A stretch of DNA of 19,567 nt from Bacteroidota bacterium (GCA_016711805.1 JADJSH010000034.1:1-19567); one strand, 5' to 3'. Shown: positions 1 to 9,695, counted from the first letter of the stretch. Notes: generated by a model not told the origin, from the letters alone. A program made the numbers and translations.

Positions 1-274
1 TTTGTTGATCATAATAAAAACCAATATTATTAAATGCAGTGGCTAAATGTTTTAAATAAAATAATTTATGAGTCTTATCTGTATCTTTCAAAATATTACT
101 TTCTGACAATTTTACTATTGGCTCTGCATATTTTAATATATCCTCAATCTCACATAACTCACTTAATTCTGACAATATGTTTAAGCGCGTTGTATCGTTT
201 TTAGTATCTTTTAAAACAAGATTTAGAGAATCAATCACAGGATCCTGAGCATAAATATGTTGCTGAAGAATCAT
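1..274 (-). CDS. TPR sensor protein, N-terminal part (cut by window edge)
   Basis: The frame reads inward from an ATG at 274 and stays open to the left edge, so only about 91 residues are visible. After a short hydrophobic start comes YAQDPVIDSLNLVLKD, which matches the mature start of the next gene (SAQDPTIDSLKLALKN) and is followed by the same DTxRxxIL spacing. It is therefore a paralogue of the neighbouring TPR sensors; the TPRs themselves would lie outside the window, the last visible residues (FNNIGFYYDQQ) being the start of one. The signal peptide is short from this ATG. A TTG at 312-314 overlapping the upstream stop would give a fuller one if one T of the eight-T run near 282 is an over-call. 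It directly follows the gene at 311-2054 and is probably co-transcribed with it. Confidence 0.75.
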   Translation of the reverse strand, partial: MILQQHIYAQDPVIDSLNLVLKDTKNDTTRLNILSELSELCEIEDILKYAEPIVKLSESNILKDTDKTHKLFYLKHLATAFNNIGFYYDQQ

Positions 275-310
275 AATATAAAAAAAAGTAATATGTGGAA
301 ATACGATATT

Positions 311-2054
311 TCAACCTTTGTTTTGTAATTTATTTAATGACCTATCAATGTATGTTTCTGGAGTTAACAAAGCACGTTGTATTCGTCGCGCATAAGTTAT
401 ACTATCCATGACTTCTTTATTTTTTTCGTGTAATTGTTCGTAGGCTTTATCTACTAATCCTTTTTGCTCTTCAATCACTTTCTTTTGTTTTTGAGTCACT
501 CTAAAGCGATTGAATACAAATACACTAAATCCAATAACTAACAATAATCCGCCATACAGAGCATAACGTTGTGTTTTTTCTTGTTTTAAACTAGCAGCTT
601 GTGCTTGTAATTGAGCATTTTTTACTTTTTGTTCTTCAGCATGTTTTACACTATCGCGGCCGCTTGGTTTTCGTACTCGTATTGAAATTGTTTTTTGATA
701 GACGCTTTTTAGTTTCTTCATTACTAATGCTGTCTTTCATTAAGATTTCTAATTCATACATTATCAAAGACTTCTGATAATTTCCTTGACCTTTGTATAT
801 AAATTTAAGAGTAGCCGCCGCATTTCGAATCATCTCCGGATATCCTATTTCTTTAGCAACCGCAAGACTATTTTGACCATATACCAATGCCTTATCTAAT
901 TGTTTTTGATTTAAAAACAGAAGAGATATATTATGTTGAACCTGAGTGATTAATTGTTTTTCAGCTAACTCTTCAGCTAATTTCAAACTTCTTTGATAAT
1001 AAACTAAAGCTTGATCATATTTCTTTTGATCTGAATAAATTAATCCCAAACTATTTAATGAACTAGCAATACCACTAGCTTCACCAATCTCTTCATTTAA
1101 TTTTAAACCTCTTTCCCAAAAATCTAACGCTTTAGCCTTATCATGAAGCGAATAATAAGCCATCCCGATATTATGAAACGCCAAGGCTAAACCGCCTTTA
1201 TCAGAAGTTTCTTCTCTGTACTTAATGGTTTTTTGATAATAATTTAAGGCATTATTATAATCTCCCTGATTTTGATAAACGAGTCCGATATTATTCAACG
1301 AGTTAGCAATTCCAAATGGATCATTAATTTTCTCCTGAATCTTTAAGCTTTGATGATTATAATCTAATGCCTTTTTAATATCACCTTGTTTAAAATAAAT
1401 TTGTCCTAAATTACTAAGCGACATAGCAATTCCATTTTCATTTCCTATTTGCTTATCCAATTCAATACATTTATTAAAACATTCAATACTTTTTAAAACG
1501 TCTCCCTGTATCATATAGATTTGTCCAATATTATTCAAGCAGGTCGACATCCCAATAATTTCGTTCAACTCTTCGTACATTTTTAAACTCTTTTGAGCGT
1601 ATTCAAGCGATTTTGAAATATCACCCAAGTAATAATATGACTGCCCGATGTTAGTGTAACAGGCTGCCAATCCTAACTGATTCTTAATTTGTTCGTTAAT
1701 TTTAAAACTTTGTAAATGATATTCAATCGCTTTCAAAAAATTGCCTTGATTGTATTCATTAATCCCTTTGTTATTTAATGCGTTTGCATAATACCTTAGA
1801 TATACACTTTTTAGATTAGAATTAACAGCACTGTTTTTTTTAGACAATATAGCTAACTCTTCGTTATACCTTTGCCATTCATTTTCTTCGGCGGTTTCGG
1901 CTAACGTATTTAATATGGAGCAACGCACTGTATCATGTTTCGCGTTTTTAAGTGCTAATTTTAATGAATCAATTGTTGGATCTTGAGCCGATACATTCAT
2001 ACTAAGAATATAAACACTGAAAAGCATTAATACTGTTCTTAGCTTACTATTCAT
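311..2054 (-). CDS. TPR sensor protein with TM helix and coiled-coil tail, no output domain
   Basis: This is probably an inner-membrane signalling protein with a periplasmic TPR array. A signal peptide (MNSKLRTVLMLFSVYILSM...SAQ) is followed by about eight 40-residue TPRs (residues about 85-440, recurring NNIGxxYxxQGDxxKAL). Then come a charged helix (HAEEQKVKNAQLQAQ), one membrane helix (YALYGGLLLVIGFSVFVF) and a coiled coil ending SITYARRIQRALLTPETYI and LNKLQNKG. In many Bacteroidota proteins this coil leads into a SpoIIE/PP2C phosphatase domain; here the stop comes first. Two single-base deletions are needed to join the frames: near 708 (an A missing in the run before GCG TCT) and near 662. 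The joined sequence SIKKQFQYEYENQAAADSV is continuous with the family. A good promoter precedes it. Confidence 0.85.
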
Positions 2055-2074
2055 AAAGGGTTAAGTTATTATAC

Positions 2075-2106
2075 CAAATATAATAATTATAAAGAAAAAG
2101 TAACAA
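2075..2106 (-). promoter_or_regulatory. Bacteroidota-type promoter for the TPR gene at 2054
   Basis: On the minus strand, TTG (2106-2104) is followed after 21 bp by TATATTTG (2082-2075), a full match to the Bacteroidota -7 element TAnnTTTG with a -33 TTG inside the known 17-23 bp spacing. Initiation would fall near 2068, leaving a leader of about 15 nt before the ATG at 2054. It lies in the 107-bp divergent gap shared with the parvulin gene, for which I see no equally good match. Confidence 0.6.
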
Positions 2107-2161
2107 TTTTACATTACATAATAAGGATTATTACACTAAATTTACTTTAAACTAAAGCATC

Positions 2162-2545
2162 ATGAAAACTATCATACTTTTATTAATTGCTCCTTTTATA
2201 TTGATAACTCATACAAAATCAAAACCAATCATTTCTACGATTATTATAAAAAAAGACGCTAAAAAACTATGTGAGTATTACCGTCAACGTGTGTTGCGTG
2301 GAGAAAGCATGGCTTCGATTGCCAAATTGTATAGCGAGGATCCAGGATCAGCACCTAATGGCGGGCAATATGATGGTATTGTGAAAGGTGTTATGGTTAC
2401 CGAATTTGAAAATGTTGCTTTTAGCTTAAAGCCAGGTGAAATATCAGAAGTATTTGAAACACAATATGGTTTCCATTTCATCCAACTCATATCTCGAAAA
2501 GGAGATACCTTAAGTTTAAGACATCTACTAATTACTAGAGATTAA
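2162..2545 (+). CDS. Small exported parvulin-like peptidyl-prolyl isomerase
   Basis: A 127-residue protein with a hydrophobic N-terminus (MKTIILLLIAPFILITH) that looks like a signal peptide, so it probably acts in the periplasm on folding secreted proteins. Residues about 55-110 carry the PpiC/parvulin signature: SEDPGSAPNGGQYDG, then VTEFENVAFSLKPGEIS, then TQYGFHFIQL with the C-terminal conserved His. The first conserved His of parvulins (ARHIL) is replaced here by STIII (residues about 25-29). At the very end SLRHLLI resembles the start of a second parvulin domain that is not completed. The reading frame is intact. It faces away from the TPR gene and ends at a shared terminator. Isomerase activity is inferred from family only. 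Confidence 0.85.
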   Translation: MKTIILLLIAPFILITHTKSKPIISTIIIKKDAKKLCEYYRQRVLRGESMASIAKLYSEDPGSAPNGGQYDGIVKGVMVTEFENVAFSLKPGEISEVFETQYGFHFIQLISRKGDTLSLRHLLITRD

Positions 2546-2563
2546 ACTCAAATTATATCATAA

Positions 2564-2597
2564 AAAAAAGCTTCTACTAAAAAGTAGAAGCTTTTTT
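2564..2597. terminator. Bidirectional intrinsic terminator
   Basis: A perfect inverted repeat has AAAAAAGCTTCTACT on the left (2564-2578), a 4-nt loop of A, and AGTAGAAGCTTTTTT on the right (2583-2597). The A run and T run at its two ends give a U tract in both directions. It lies between the convergent parvulin gene (ends 2545) and cold-shock gene (ends 2618) and can serve both. Confidence 0.9.
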
Positions 2598-2617
2598 GTT
2601 TTTTAACTAAGGTATAA

Positions 2618-2806
2618 TTATACTCTAGTAACATTAATTGCATTTAAGCCTTTTTTGCCATCTTGCACATCGTAAGTTACTTCGTCGTTTTCTTGAATTT
2701 CATGTACTAATCCTGATGCGTGAACAAATACTTCTTGTCCGTTTTCACCTTTAATAAATCCGAAGCCTTTTGCGTCGTTAAAAAATTTTACTGTTCCTTT
2801 ATTCAT
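2618..2806 (-). CDS. Cold-shock domain protein (CspA family)
   Basis: A complete 62-residue single cold-shock domain that binds single-stranded RNA/DNA as an RNA chaperone in the cytoplasm. The RNP1 motif KGFGFI (residues 13-18) and the RNP2-like VFVHAS (26-31) are both present, with the usual start MNKGTVKFFNDAKGFGFI. It is slightly shorter than the 66-70 residues of proteobacterial CspA and lacks the usual His after VFVH (Ala instead of His/Tyr-containing variants), which is within family variation. The frame is intact. The gene stands alone, preceded by a gap of over 300 bp that could hold a long structured leader as in other csp genes, with a hairpin 20 bp before the ATG. Confidence 0.93.
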   Translation of the reverse strand: MNKGTVKFFNDAKGFGFIKGENGQEVFVHASGLVHEIQENDEVTYDVQDGKKGLNAINVTRV

Positions 2807-3132
2807 TTGTTGTTTTTGTTTTTGTGCTTACCAATGTGGTAAGCGGGTTTATTTATTTGTTTATTGTTATTCTTGTTTTGGGAAATAATCCATTTCAGTT
2901 ATCAATGCTTGATTAGCAATAAATAAGTCGGTAATGTGAAACGGCATTCATTTTATTTAAGTTATACAATTAGTATTATAGCCAAAAAGGCGATAAAACC
3001 TTAAAATCAATCAGAAAATGTATAAAAAATAATGAATTGCAATTAGAGGTTACAAACCAGATTGTGATACAATCTTCAAAAGAAGTTACGTAAAGGTAAT
3101 CAAATAAAACGAATAACCTAATTTATTATTCT
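2807..3132. other. Intergenic region upstream of the cold-shock gene
   Basis: This gap of 326 bp between the TPR gene stop (3133) and the csp start holds no open frame with coding character on either strand. Apart from the 2826-2844 hairpin it is AT-rich and irregular. No exact TAnnTTTG box is visible on the minus strand, so the csp promoter was not located. No terminator with a clear stem and U tract is visible downstream of the TPR gene. Confidence 0.6.
2826..2844 (-). promoter_or_regulatory. Hairpin in the cold-shock gene leader
   Basis: A perfect 8-bp inverted repeat, GCTTACCA, CAT loop, TGGTAAGC on the minus strand, lies 19 bp upstream of the csp start codon. The spacer to the ATG is A-rich (CACAAAAACAAAAAC...). 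There is no U tract, so it is not a terminator. Its position next to the translation start suggests a cis-acting RNA element or an operator; which of these I cannot tell. Confidence 0.5.
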
Positions 3133-4452
3133 TAGCTGTTTTTATTCAACTTATTCAATTGCTTATCAATATATTTTTCGGGAGTAATTAACGCACGCTG
3201 AATGCGCTGTGCGTAATGAATACTATCCGTTATTTCTTTGTGTTTTTCCTCAATTAAATGTTTTTGCAGTTGAGTTTCTTTCTCTTTAGCTTCAATAATC
3301 TTTTTTTTGTTTTTGAGTAACCTTAAATCTATTGTATAGAAAAACAGAAAACACGAGTACTAACAATAATACGAAACCAGTTCCATAAATAACTAATTGC
3401 TGTTTTCCTTTTCTTCTCTTTCAATAGCAATTAGTTTCGAGTTTCTCAATTTCATCTAATTCCTTTTCTTTATCATAAATATATTTGGCTTGTTGTCGTA
3501 AAATAGCTTTATCGTTACTGTTATTATAAAGTACTTTATCCAAACTATCTGCTACCTCTTTATATTGTAACGCTAATTCATAATCCTTTTTAGATTTATA
3601 ATATCTAAATAAAAAAAAGTTAATATCTCTAAATGCTAATCCCTTCTCTCCTATTCGATCCGACTCTTTTTGTGACTTTAAAATATAATCATAGGCGATT
3701 TCTTTTTTTCCTAAATCAAGGTACACGAAAGCCAAATCATTTAAAATAAAGCACAAATAATATTCGTCACTGATATTCTTTCTGCTGTCTAATGCCTTTA
3801 ATAAATAATGCAACGACGTATCGAGTTGATGTTGAATTTTGAATAATTTTCCAATTTTGTAATAGGCAATAGAAATACCCGAAGAATCTTTTGCTGACAT
3901 AAAGCACTGCAAAGCCTCTTGATACTTTTCATTACCATCCACATAATTACTGTCTAACTCATGTATCTCTCCAAGTTTAATAATGACATAGCCTTTTCGC
4001 CAGGATAGTTTTTTAGAATCATACAACTTCACTGCATCATTATAGTACTTTAAGGCTGTTTGTTTTTCATTGATAAAAGAATTGAGTGTACCAAGATGCT
4101 CAATAGAATATCCCATCCAAACACTATCTCTATCCTTTTGAGAAAAAAACAAAGATTGTTCAGCAAACTCAACCGCTTTATCATACTGACCTTTTTTAGT
4201 GAAATTAAGCGATTGCATAAATGAACCATAGGTAACTCCATAGAGATACTCTATTTGCTTTGCATCCTTAATAATCGAATCCCAATACGTTGCTCTTTCA
4301 ATGCCGCCATACTCGCCAATTAAGCTCCGTATCTTAATTTTTTTTGTTGGGCTTTGTTCGGATTTTAATACCCTTTTTAAAGAGTCGATATCAAACACTT
4401 GAGCCACTGCAAGCTGAGCTAAAAAAAGAAAATAGATAAAAAGAAATCTCAT
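3133..4452 (-). CDS. TPR sensor protein with TM helix and coiled-coil tail, no output domain
   Basis: The second complete paralogue of the TPR sensor set. A signal peptide (MRFLFIYFLFLAQLAVAQ) precedes VFDIDSLKRVLK and about six diverged TPRs (residues about 65-300). Next, after frame repair, come a helix rich in Glu and Lys, a membrane helix (LVIYGTGFVLLLVLVF), NRFKVTQKQKK, and a coiled coil ending EEKHKEITDSIHYAQRIQ, RALITPEKYI and KQLNKLNKNS. Frame changes are required near 3430, near 3390 and in the long A/T run near 3302. It starts 27 bp after the stop of the paralogue at 4480-5893, so both probably form one operon. No SpoIIE or kinase domain follows. The TPRs are less regular than in the neighbours, so the repeat count is approximate. 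Confidence 0.8.
3141..3250 (-). repeat. Conserved 110-bp tail shared by two TPR sensor genes (second copy 4489-4598)
   Basis: The last ~110 bp of the genes at 3133-4452 and 4480-5893 align without gaps; I count about nine mismatches. The encoded segment is EEKHKEITDSIHYAQRIQ plus RALITPEKYI and the LNKLNK end. The upstream TPR parts of the two genes are far more diverged. This is a direct repeat within coding sequence, not a mobile element. Confidence 0.75.
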
Positions 4453-4479
4453 TGAATTATAACTTTATACATTTCTACA

Positions 4480-5893
4480 TTAAACCTTTTTATTCAACTT
4501 ATTTAATTGCTTTTCAATATATTTTTCGGGAGTAATTAAAGCTCGTTGTATGCGTTGTGCATAATGAATACTATCCGTTATTTCTTTGTGTTTTTCTTCC
4601 ACAATACGTTTTTGTTCCTCAATAATTTCATTTTTAGAAAGGAGCTCTCTATTTGATTTCTGTTTTTGTTGATAGCCTCTAAAAATAACAATAGCCAAAA
4701 TAAACATTAAAAATAGCCCTGAAGAAACTGCATATAGTATAATTTTTTGCTGCTTACTTTCTGCTTGACGTTTAATTTCGAGTTGTTTTTCTTCTAAAAC
4801 TCTTATTTGTTCTCTTTTTTCAAAATCAAATTGTAATTCCGCTTGTAGGGCATTTTTAGTATTAATGCTATCTCGTTCAACTATATATGATTTATAATAA
4901 GTCAATGCTTTATCTCCGTTGTGATTAATAAAATCAATTGCTCCATAAATTTCACTTAGAGAATAATTTGCTTTAGCGGTGTATTCTAAAAATCCAATTT
5001 CCTTACTCAATGCTAAGCTCTTATTACAATAATCTAATGCTTTAATGTAATCTTTTTGTTTTAAGTAAATGTTTCCAATTGTACCAAGCGCCTTTACATG
5101 AGTACGTTTATAACCTGTTTCTTGAGCTAATTGTAACGATTTAAAAAGATACTCGAGCGCTTTTTCATAGTTATTTTGCTTAAGATATAGCTTACCTATA
5201 TTACCAAAAGTTTGAGCCATACCCATTTTATCACCAAAATTCTCTTTCAATGTAATCGCTTTTTCATAATAGGCTAACGATTTAGCATACTCCTTTTTCT
5301 CTCTGTAGCTATTTCCTATACAATTATAACTATTAGCAATACTTTTTTTATCGTTTATCGTCTCAGCAATTTTTAATGATTTAAAATATTGTTCTAACGC
5401 CTGATTATTAAAGTCATCTTTTGTAGATAGCTTATCAGACAAATCACTTTGACTAAAATAAATATCACCTATGTAATGAACAGAGTATGAAATCCCAGAT
5501 TGATCCCCTATTTCCTCTCTTAATTTTAGAGCTTGATTTTGGAAATTTAACGATTGTAAATAGTCTCCTTGTAATTCATATACCAAAGCTAACGAAGACA
5601 AAGCATTAGCGATACCCTTTTTGTAATTTAGCTTAGTAGAAAGATTTCTAGATTTAATGATATAGTTTTTGGATTCTTCAAAATTCATGGTACTTAATGC
5701 CATGCCTATATCATTTAACGTATTTACTTTATTGGTATCCTCCTTTTTGTAATTGGAGTTTAGTTATCAATGAATCAATAACGCTTTGCTTACCTGTTCC
5801 ACTCGCAAAATCAATACCTCCAATTTGAGCATAGGATTTTTTTAAAAGCAAAAAGCAAGCTATTATTAAAATTATCTTAATATGATTAATCAT
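4480..5893 (-). CDS. TPR sensor protein with TM helix and coiled-coil tail, no output domain
   Basis: The third complete paralogue. The ATG at 5893 gives a signal peptide (MINHIKIILIIACFLLLKKS, then YAQ). A frame change near 5745 joins it to EDTNKVNTLNDIGMALSTM and then about seven TPRs. The recurring pattern is ANSYNCIGNSYREKKEYAKSL and similar. A charged helix, a membrane helix (IILYAVSSGLFLMFILAIVIF), QQKQKSNRELLSKNEIIEEQ and the tail DSIHYAQRIQRALITPEKYI with LNKLNKKV follow. Topology predicts periplasmic TPRs and a short cytoplasmic coil that could only signal through a partner. It is the first gene of a pair with 3133-4452. An internal start at 5703 would lose the signal peptide and is less likely. 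Confidence 0.83.
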
Positions 5894-6067
5894 TTAGGTT
5901 ACTAAATATATCAATAAATCCTGTAAAACAAAAAAGCCTCGTACACATTTATGACAGAAGCTTATGACAATAGCATACAGATCGTTACTATTTAACAAGT
6001 TAAACTTTAATGAAACTATAAAAAGTCATGATATACTCAATTGACATCAGTCCAAATGAAAAGCCTA

Positions 6068-6928
6068 CTAATTAATTAGTTGTTTATTCTCAAACTCGAT
6101 ACTTTCAATCTCAAAATAAGTGAATTTCAATGCTCTTTCTTTATTGATATCTTTCGCCTTTTGTGTGAAAGAATTAAATAGTTCGTAGCTAGAAACCGAA
6201 GTATTACTGATCTGAATTTGATTAATGCTTTTAAAAAGTTGCTGATATAACTCAAGATCAACCGTGTTCAAGGCGACACTTTTTTCTTGTTCCTCTGGCA
6301 TACCAAATGGGCCAAAATGTTCTGGATTTCTAAAAAAACTATTATCTAAATACCTATAAGCAATTTTACCCTTTACTTTAACTGAAGAATATTGTTGATT
6401 TGTTTTTAAACTGAACAAGGGAATATCTCTATCCCAATTAATTAATCCACTATCATAAAAAGAATCATGTTTGACTTCAAATTCAACCCATCCCGAATCG
6501 GGATCGTTGCCACTTGTATCAATTCCAGCTAAACATCTCCATTTTATCCCCTTAGCATTCGATAATAAAGCTTCCGTTTCTATAGAAATAGTCTGAGTAA
6601 ACGTATATGTTTGATTTTTTTCGTAAACACTACTTGTATCTAAAACATATTTTTTAGCATAAACTTTCTGATTGACTTTACTATTACGTACGAAAATAGT
6701 ATCTTCTTTTTTATCGTTGTTAGTGTCTTTTCTTTCTATATTAAAATTATTCGAATCATATATACACTCTATATTCAAATATAATTCCTTTGATTTAATC
6801 GCACTATCTTTTACTTGCACATTTACAGTTATTATAGCCGAACTACCAAAATAGACAGTCGGAGTTACAATAGATACTTCTGCCGAATTACCGGTAACAA
6901 AATTTTTAAGATTTGAAAAAAAACTCAT
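6068..6928 (-). CDS. Possible arrestin-fold (Spo0M-like) cytoplasmic protein
   Basis: A complete 286-residue protein with an intact frame and no signal peptide. The start MSFFSNLKNFVTGNSAEVSI, followed by a strand-rich region (STPTVYFGSSAIITVNVQVK-type alternation, SKELYLNIECIYD), resembles the N-terminal half of Spo0M/arrestin-like proteins, which begin with a short amphipathic helix and then a beta sandwich. The second half also reads as beta (SVKVKGKIAYRYLDNS). I see no catalytic motif. It starts 36 bp after the TMEM43-like gene and is probably in its operon, which suggests a membrane-associated scaffolding or stress role. The assignment rests on pattern recognition only; an unrelated beta-sandwich protein is a fair alternative. 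Confidence 0.5.
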   Translation of the reverse strand: MSFFSNLKNFVTGNSAEVSIVTPTVYFGSSAIITVNVQVKDSAIKSKELYLNIECIYDSNNFNIERKDTNNDKKEDTIFVRNSKVNQKVYAKKYVLDTSSVYEKNQTYTFTQTISIETEALLSNAKGIKWRCLAGIDTSGNDPDSGWVEFEVKHDSFYDSGLINWDRDIPLFSLKTNQQYSSVKVKGKIAYRYLDNSFFRNPEHFGPFGMPEEQEKSVALNTVDLELYQQLFKSINQIQISNTSVSSYELFNSFTQKAKDINKERALKFTYFEIESIEFENKQLIN

Positions 6929-6964
6929 AATAAATAAATTAAATGAATACTCTAATTAGTGGTT

Positions 6965-8541
6965 TTAAATTTTATAAAATTCCTTCACGATTTGATAACT
7001 CCTTTTATCTATAAATTTCATCAATGAAATTTCTTTGTTATACAATGCGTCTGATGGAAATAAATCTTTATTAGTCACATTCTCTTGAAATTGCAAAATA
7101 TGAGGTCGCAAAAACTCAATAGCATCATACGAAAAAATAATTGGACATTTTATCTGAATGATTTTTTCCTTTTCCATATTACTAGTCGATTCATATTCCT
7201 GAGCAACAAATGTTTCAAGCCCTTGACTTTTAAAATATTTTTCTAACATCAAATAATAATCGGCTTCGCCCGTCTCTTTTAAATTACCTGCAGTAACACG
7301 CATTTTCTGTAATTTATGACTTGCTGAAGGTGCAGATTGACTCGGCAAATTTGTATTTGCCTTCGTTTGTTCTGCCAATTCTGTTTGAGCACTCGTAGCA
7401 GAATTCAATTGACTTTTCTTTTTACCTCTACTTCTATAAAAAAGTAAATACCCAGTCCTATAGCTATTAACGAAATGCTTAACAAAGGCCGGTAAGCGAA
7501 CCACGCTAAAGATATAATGACAAGCGTAATTGGCAATGATAAAGCAAAACTTATGATCCCTGTACCCATACTAATCATACTTCCAATAAGAGGAATAATA
7601 TTACCAATGGCTACTAGTGGCCTGAAAATGGTTGTGAATCCAAGAAACATCATAATAAATCCCACTAAACGTAACAACCATGTTTTAAATTTATTTCCTT
7701 CAATTGCTTTAGCAAACATATTTTCGACCGAAGAAACGCCTTCTTTAAGTAAAGAACCGTTTCATCATTTGAAGCGATATACTCTTCAAATGATTCACCT
7801 ATTTTGCTTAGCAACAACACTCACTTTTTTAGGATAAACCGCTTTAAATGAAATAGTAAGATCTCCAATTTCTGGCGATGCCAAGCTATTACTCCCTATA
7901 TAAATATCTCCTGAGCTTAATCTGGCATTTTTATGAATAGACGTATCTAAACTTTTGATAGATAATTTTTCGCTACTTGTAATCATATTAACTAACTCGT
8001 CGCTTAAATGAAATGCACCAATTGTAATATCTTGCGCTGTCTTAGTTTTATCATCGATATTATAGGGTGCCGTATTAACATGACCTTCCACAATTTTAAA
8101 ATCAATGGATTCTATAGGTTCACTCACCCACTCCTTTGTGTAAGTATATTCCGTGGTTGTTTCTGTTCCTCCTCCTATTTTATCAACCGATTTGCTTTCT
8201 GATTTTTCGACCCATTGGTAAATTTGAACGTCTCTATTTAATTTTAGCGCATTTAACTTAACGTTAAAATCTTCATCACTAACCCTGTCTTTTGTGATTG
8301 CCATCCCTGACACATGCACCAATTTGCCCTCATTTGTAGGATCTACTTTATCTGCCGAAATACTTTTAACATTTCCTGCACCTTCTTCAAGCGCTTCTGC
8401 CACATGAACCGCTCTTCCTTCGTTTGTCCACAACAAATAAATAGACCCAAGAATTAAAAAGATACCAAAAATAACGCCTTTAAAAGAGCCGCCAATATTG
8501 CTCAATCCACTTGTTCGAGTAACTTGTGTAAACTTATCCAT
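6965..8541 (-). CDS. TMEM43/LUMA-family membrane protein with C-terminal extension
   Basis: The N-terminal part matches the TMEM43 family. A membrane helix (GVIFGIFLILGSIYLLW) is followed by TNEGRAVHVAEALEEGAG, NEGKLVHVSGMA, and YQWVEKSES before a TETTTEYTYTKEW strand. A large extracytoplasmic region follows, then FAKAIEGNKFKTWLLRLVG and three further membrane helices (IMMFLGFTTIFRPLV; LPITLVIISLAWFAY; LLSISLIAIGLGIYFF). Frame changes near 7802, 7752 and 7420 (all A/T runs) must be repaired; GESFEEYIASNDETVLYLK bridges the first two. After the last helix comes a Ser/Thr/Gln-rich linker and about 110 residues of a soluble domain I do not recognise (KYFKSQGLETFVAQEY, FSYDAIEFLRPHI). That domain could instead be a separate small gene. 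Function in bacteria is unknown. It is the first gene before the arrestin-like gene. Confidence 0.8.
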
Positions 8542-8633
8542 ATATCATATTTTAGTACTAAAATAGTAATATATTTCACATATATACTATAGTAATTTGT
8601 TACTATAATACCAACCCATTATTGCTAATTTTA

Positions 8634-9579
8634 TTATTTTGTTCCCTTGAATATATCATTGATATCCACTTGATATAATCTGCTCAATCCGTTCTCATAA
8701 ACGTTCATTTCCTTTAACACTTCTTCGAGCGTTTGTTTTTTATCAAATTGTTTTTCAACGGCATTACGTTTACTAGTAAAATACATTGTCCCATTTTTCA
8801 AATCAACAAAGGGGCAGTAATCCATCCCGTTTGAATTGATAAACTTTCCTATATTTTGAGCTCTAATCCATTGGTTGTCTTTTTTTAAAACTAAAATATA
8901 AATCTCCACTACCAAAACCACCTTCTCTATTATAACAGGTGTAAATCATGAAGGACTCGTTGGAGTGCAACAAAGCATTAAACTCATAGCCTATGGAGTT
9001 AATTGAATCATTTAGTGAAACGGGGACTCATATTTCCCATTTTTTGTACTCACTCATAAAAACATCATCTTTACCTTTCGACATCATACCGTCACACGTA
9101 AAATATAAATTATTGGACAATGTAATGGAAGGATAAAACTCATTGTCTTTTGTATTGACTGGAGCACCTACGTTAATGGCAATACTCCAATCATCCTTTA
9201 CTGATTTTCTTTCTACATACCAAATATCATAATCTTTTATTCATTGCTTTTGTTATCCAATGGTCTATCTGATGAAAAATATAAACGTAAACCATCAGGA
9301 GATAAAAAAGGCTCCAAATCATGATACTTGCCAGAAAAACTAGCCACTTTAGGCTTTGAATATTTTCCGTTTCTTGAGTTAACGGTAACAATCGTTGACA
9401 ATTCGCCTTGATAGCCTTGAACCGAAAAATAAACTTCTGAGCCATTAGCTGAAATAGCAACATTCTCTTACACTTGGATATTGAGAAATAATTTCTGCCA
9501 AAAAAGGCTTAACCGTTTGTGCAGTTACTATTTTAAAACTTAATGAAAATAGAGCTATAGATAAGTATAATGTCTTCAT
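8634..9579 (-). CDS. Exported PD40 (WD40-like) beta-propeller protein
   Basis: After frame repair this is a protein of about 310 residues with a signal peptide (MKTLYLSIALFSLSFKIVTA). PD40/TolB-like blades follow: ISANGSEVYFSVQG, LSPDGLRLYFSSDRPLDN, ITLSNNLYFTCDG, HSNESFMIYTCYNREGGFG and DLKNGTMYFTSKR. Each carries the S/L-x-D/N-G-x-x-(hydrophobic)-x-F pattern typical of these propellers. Five frame breaks are apparent, near 9465, 9238, 9032, 8922 and in the A run near 8895. No sorting domain is present at the C-terminus, so it is probably periplasmic. Such propellers bind ligands or peptidoglycan partners, or are degenerate glycosidases; nothing here decides between them. It stands alone, 92 bp upstream of the TMEM43-like gene. 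Confidence 0.72.
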
Positions 9580-9695
9580 GTTATTTAAAACAACAAGGTA
9601 AAAAAATAAACCAAGAACAACTCCTATTATACTTGGACAGAAAGAATAAGATTACGAATGGATAAAATCAAAAATAAATGGAGGTCGCAGAAATA

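Noticed and set aside
640..720. Programmed frameshift in the TPR sensor gene
   Set aside because: Two separate one-base losses are needed and similar breaks occur in unrelated genes throughout the window, so sequence error is simpler.
7517..7837. Plus-strand reading frame opposite the TMEM43-like gene
   Set aside because: It is antisense to well-conserved membrane helices and has no family features; the same applies to the frames at 2284-2490, 6672-6854 and 19217-19492.
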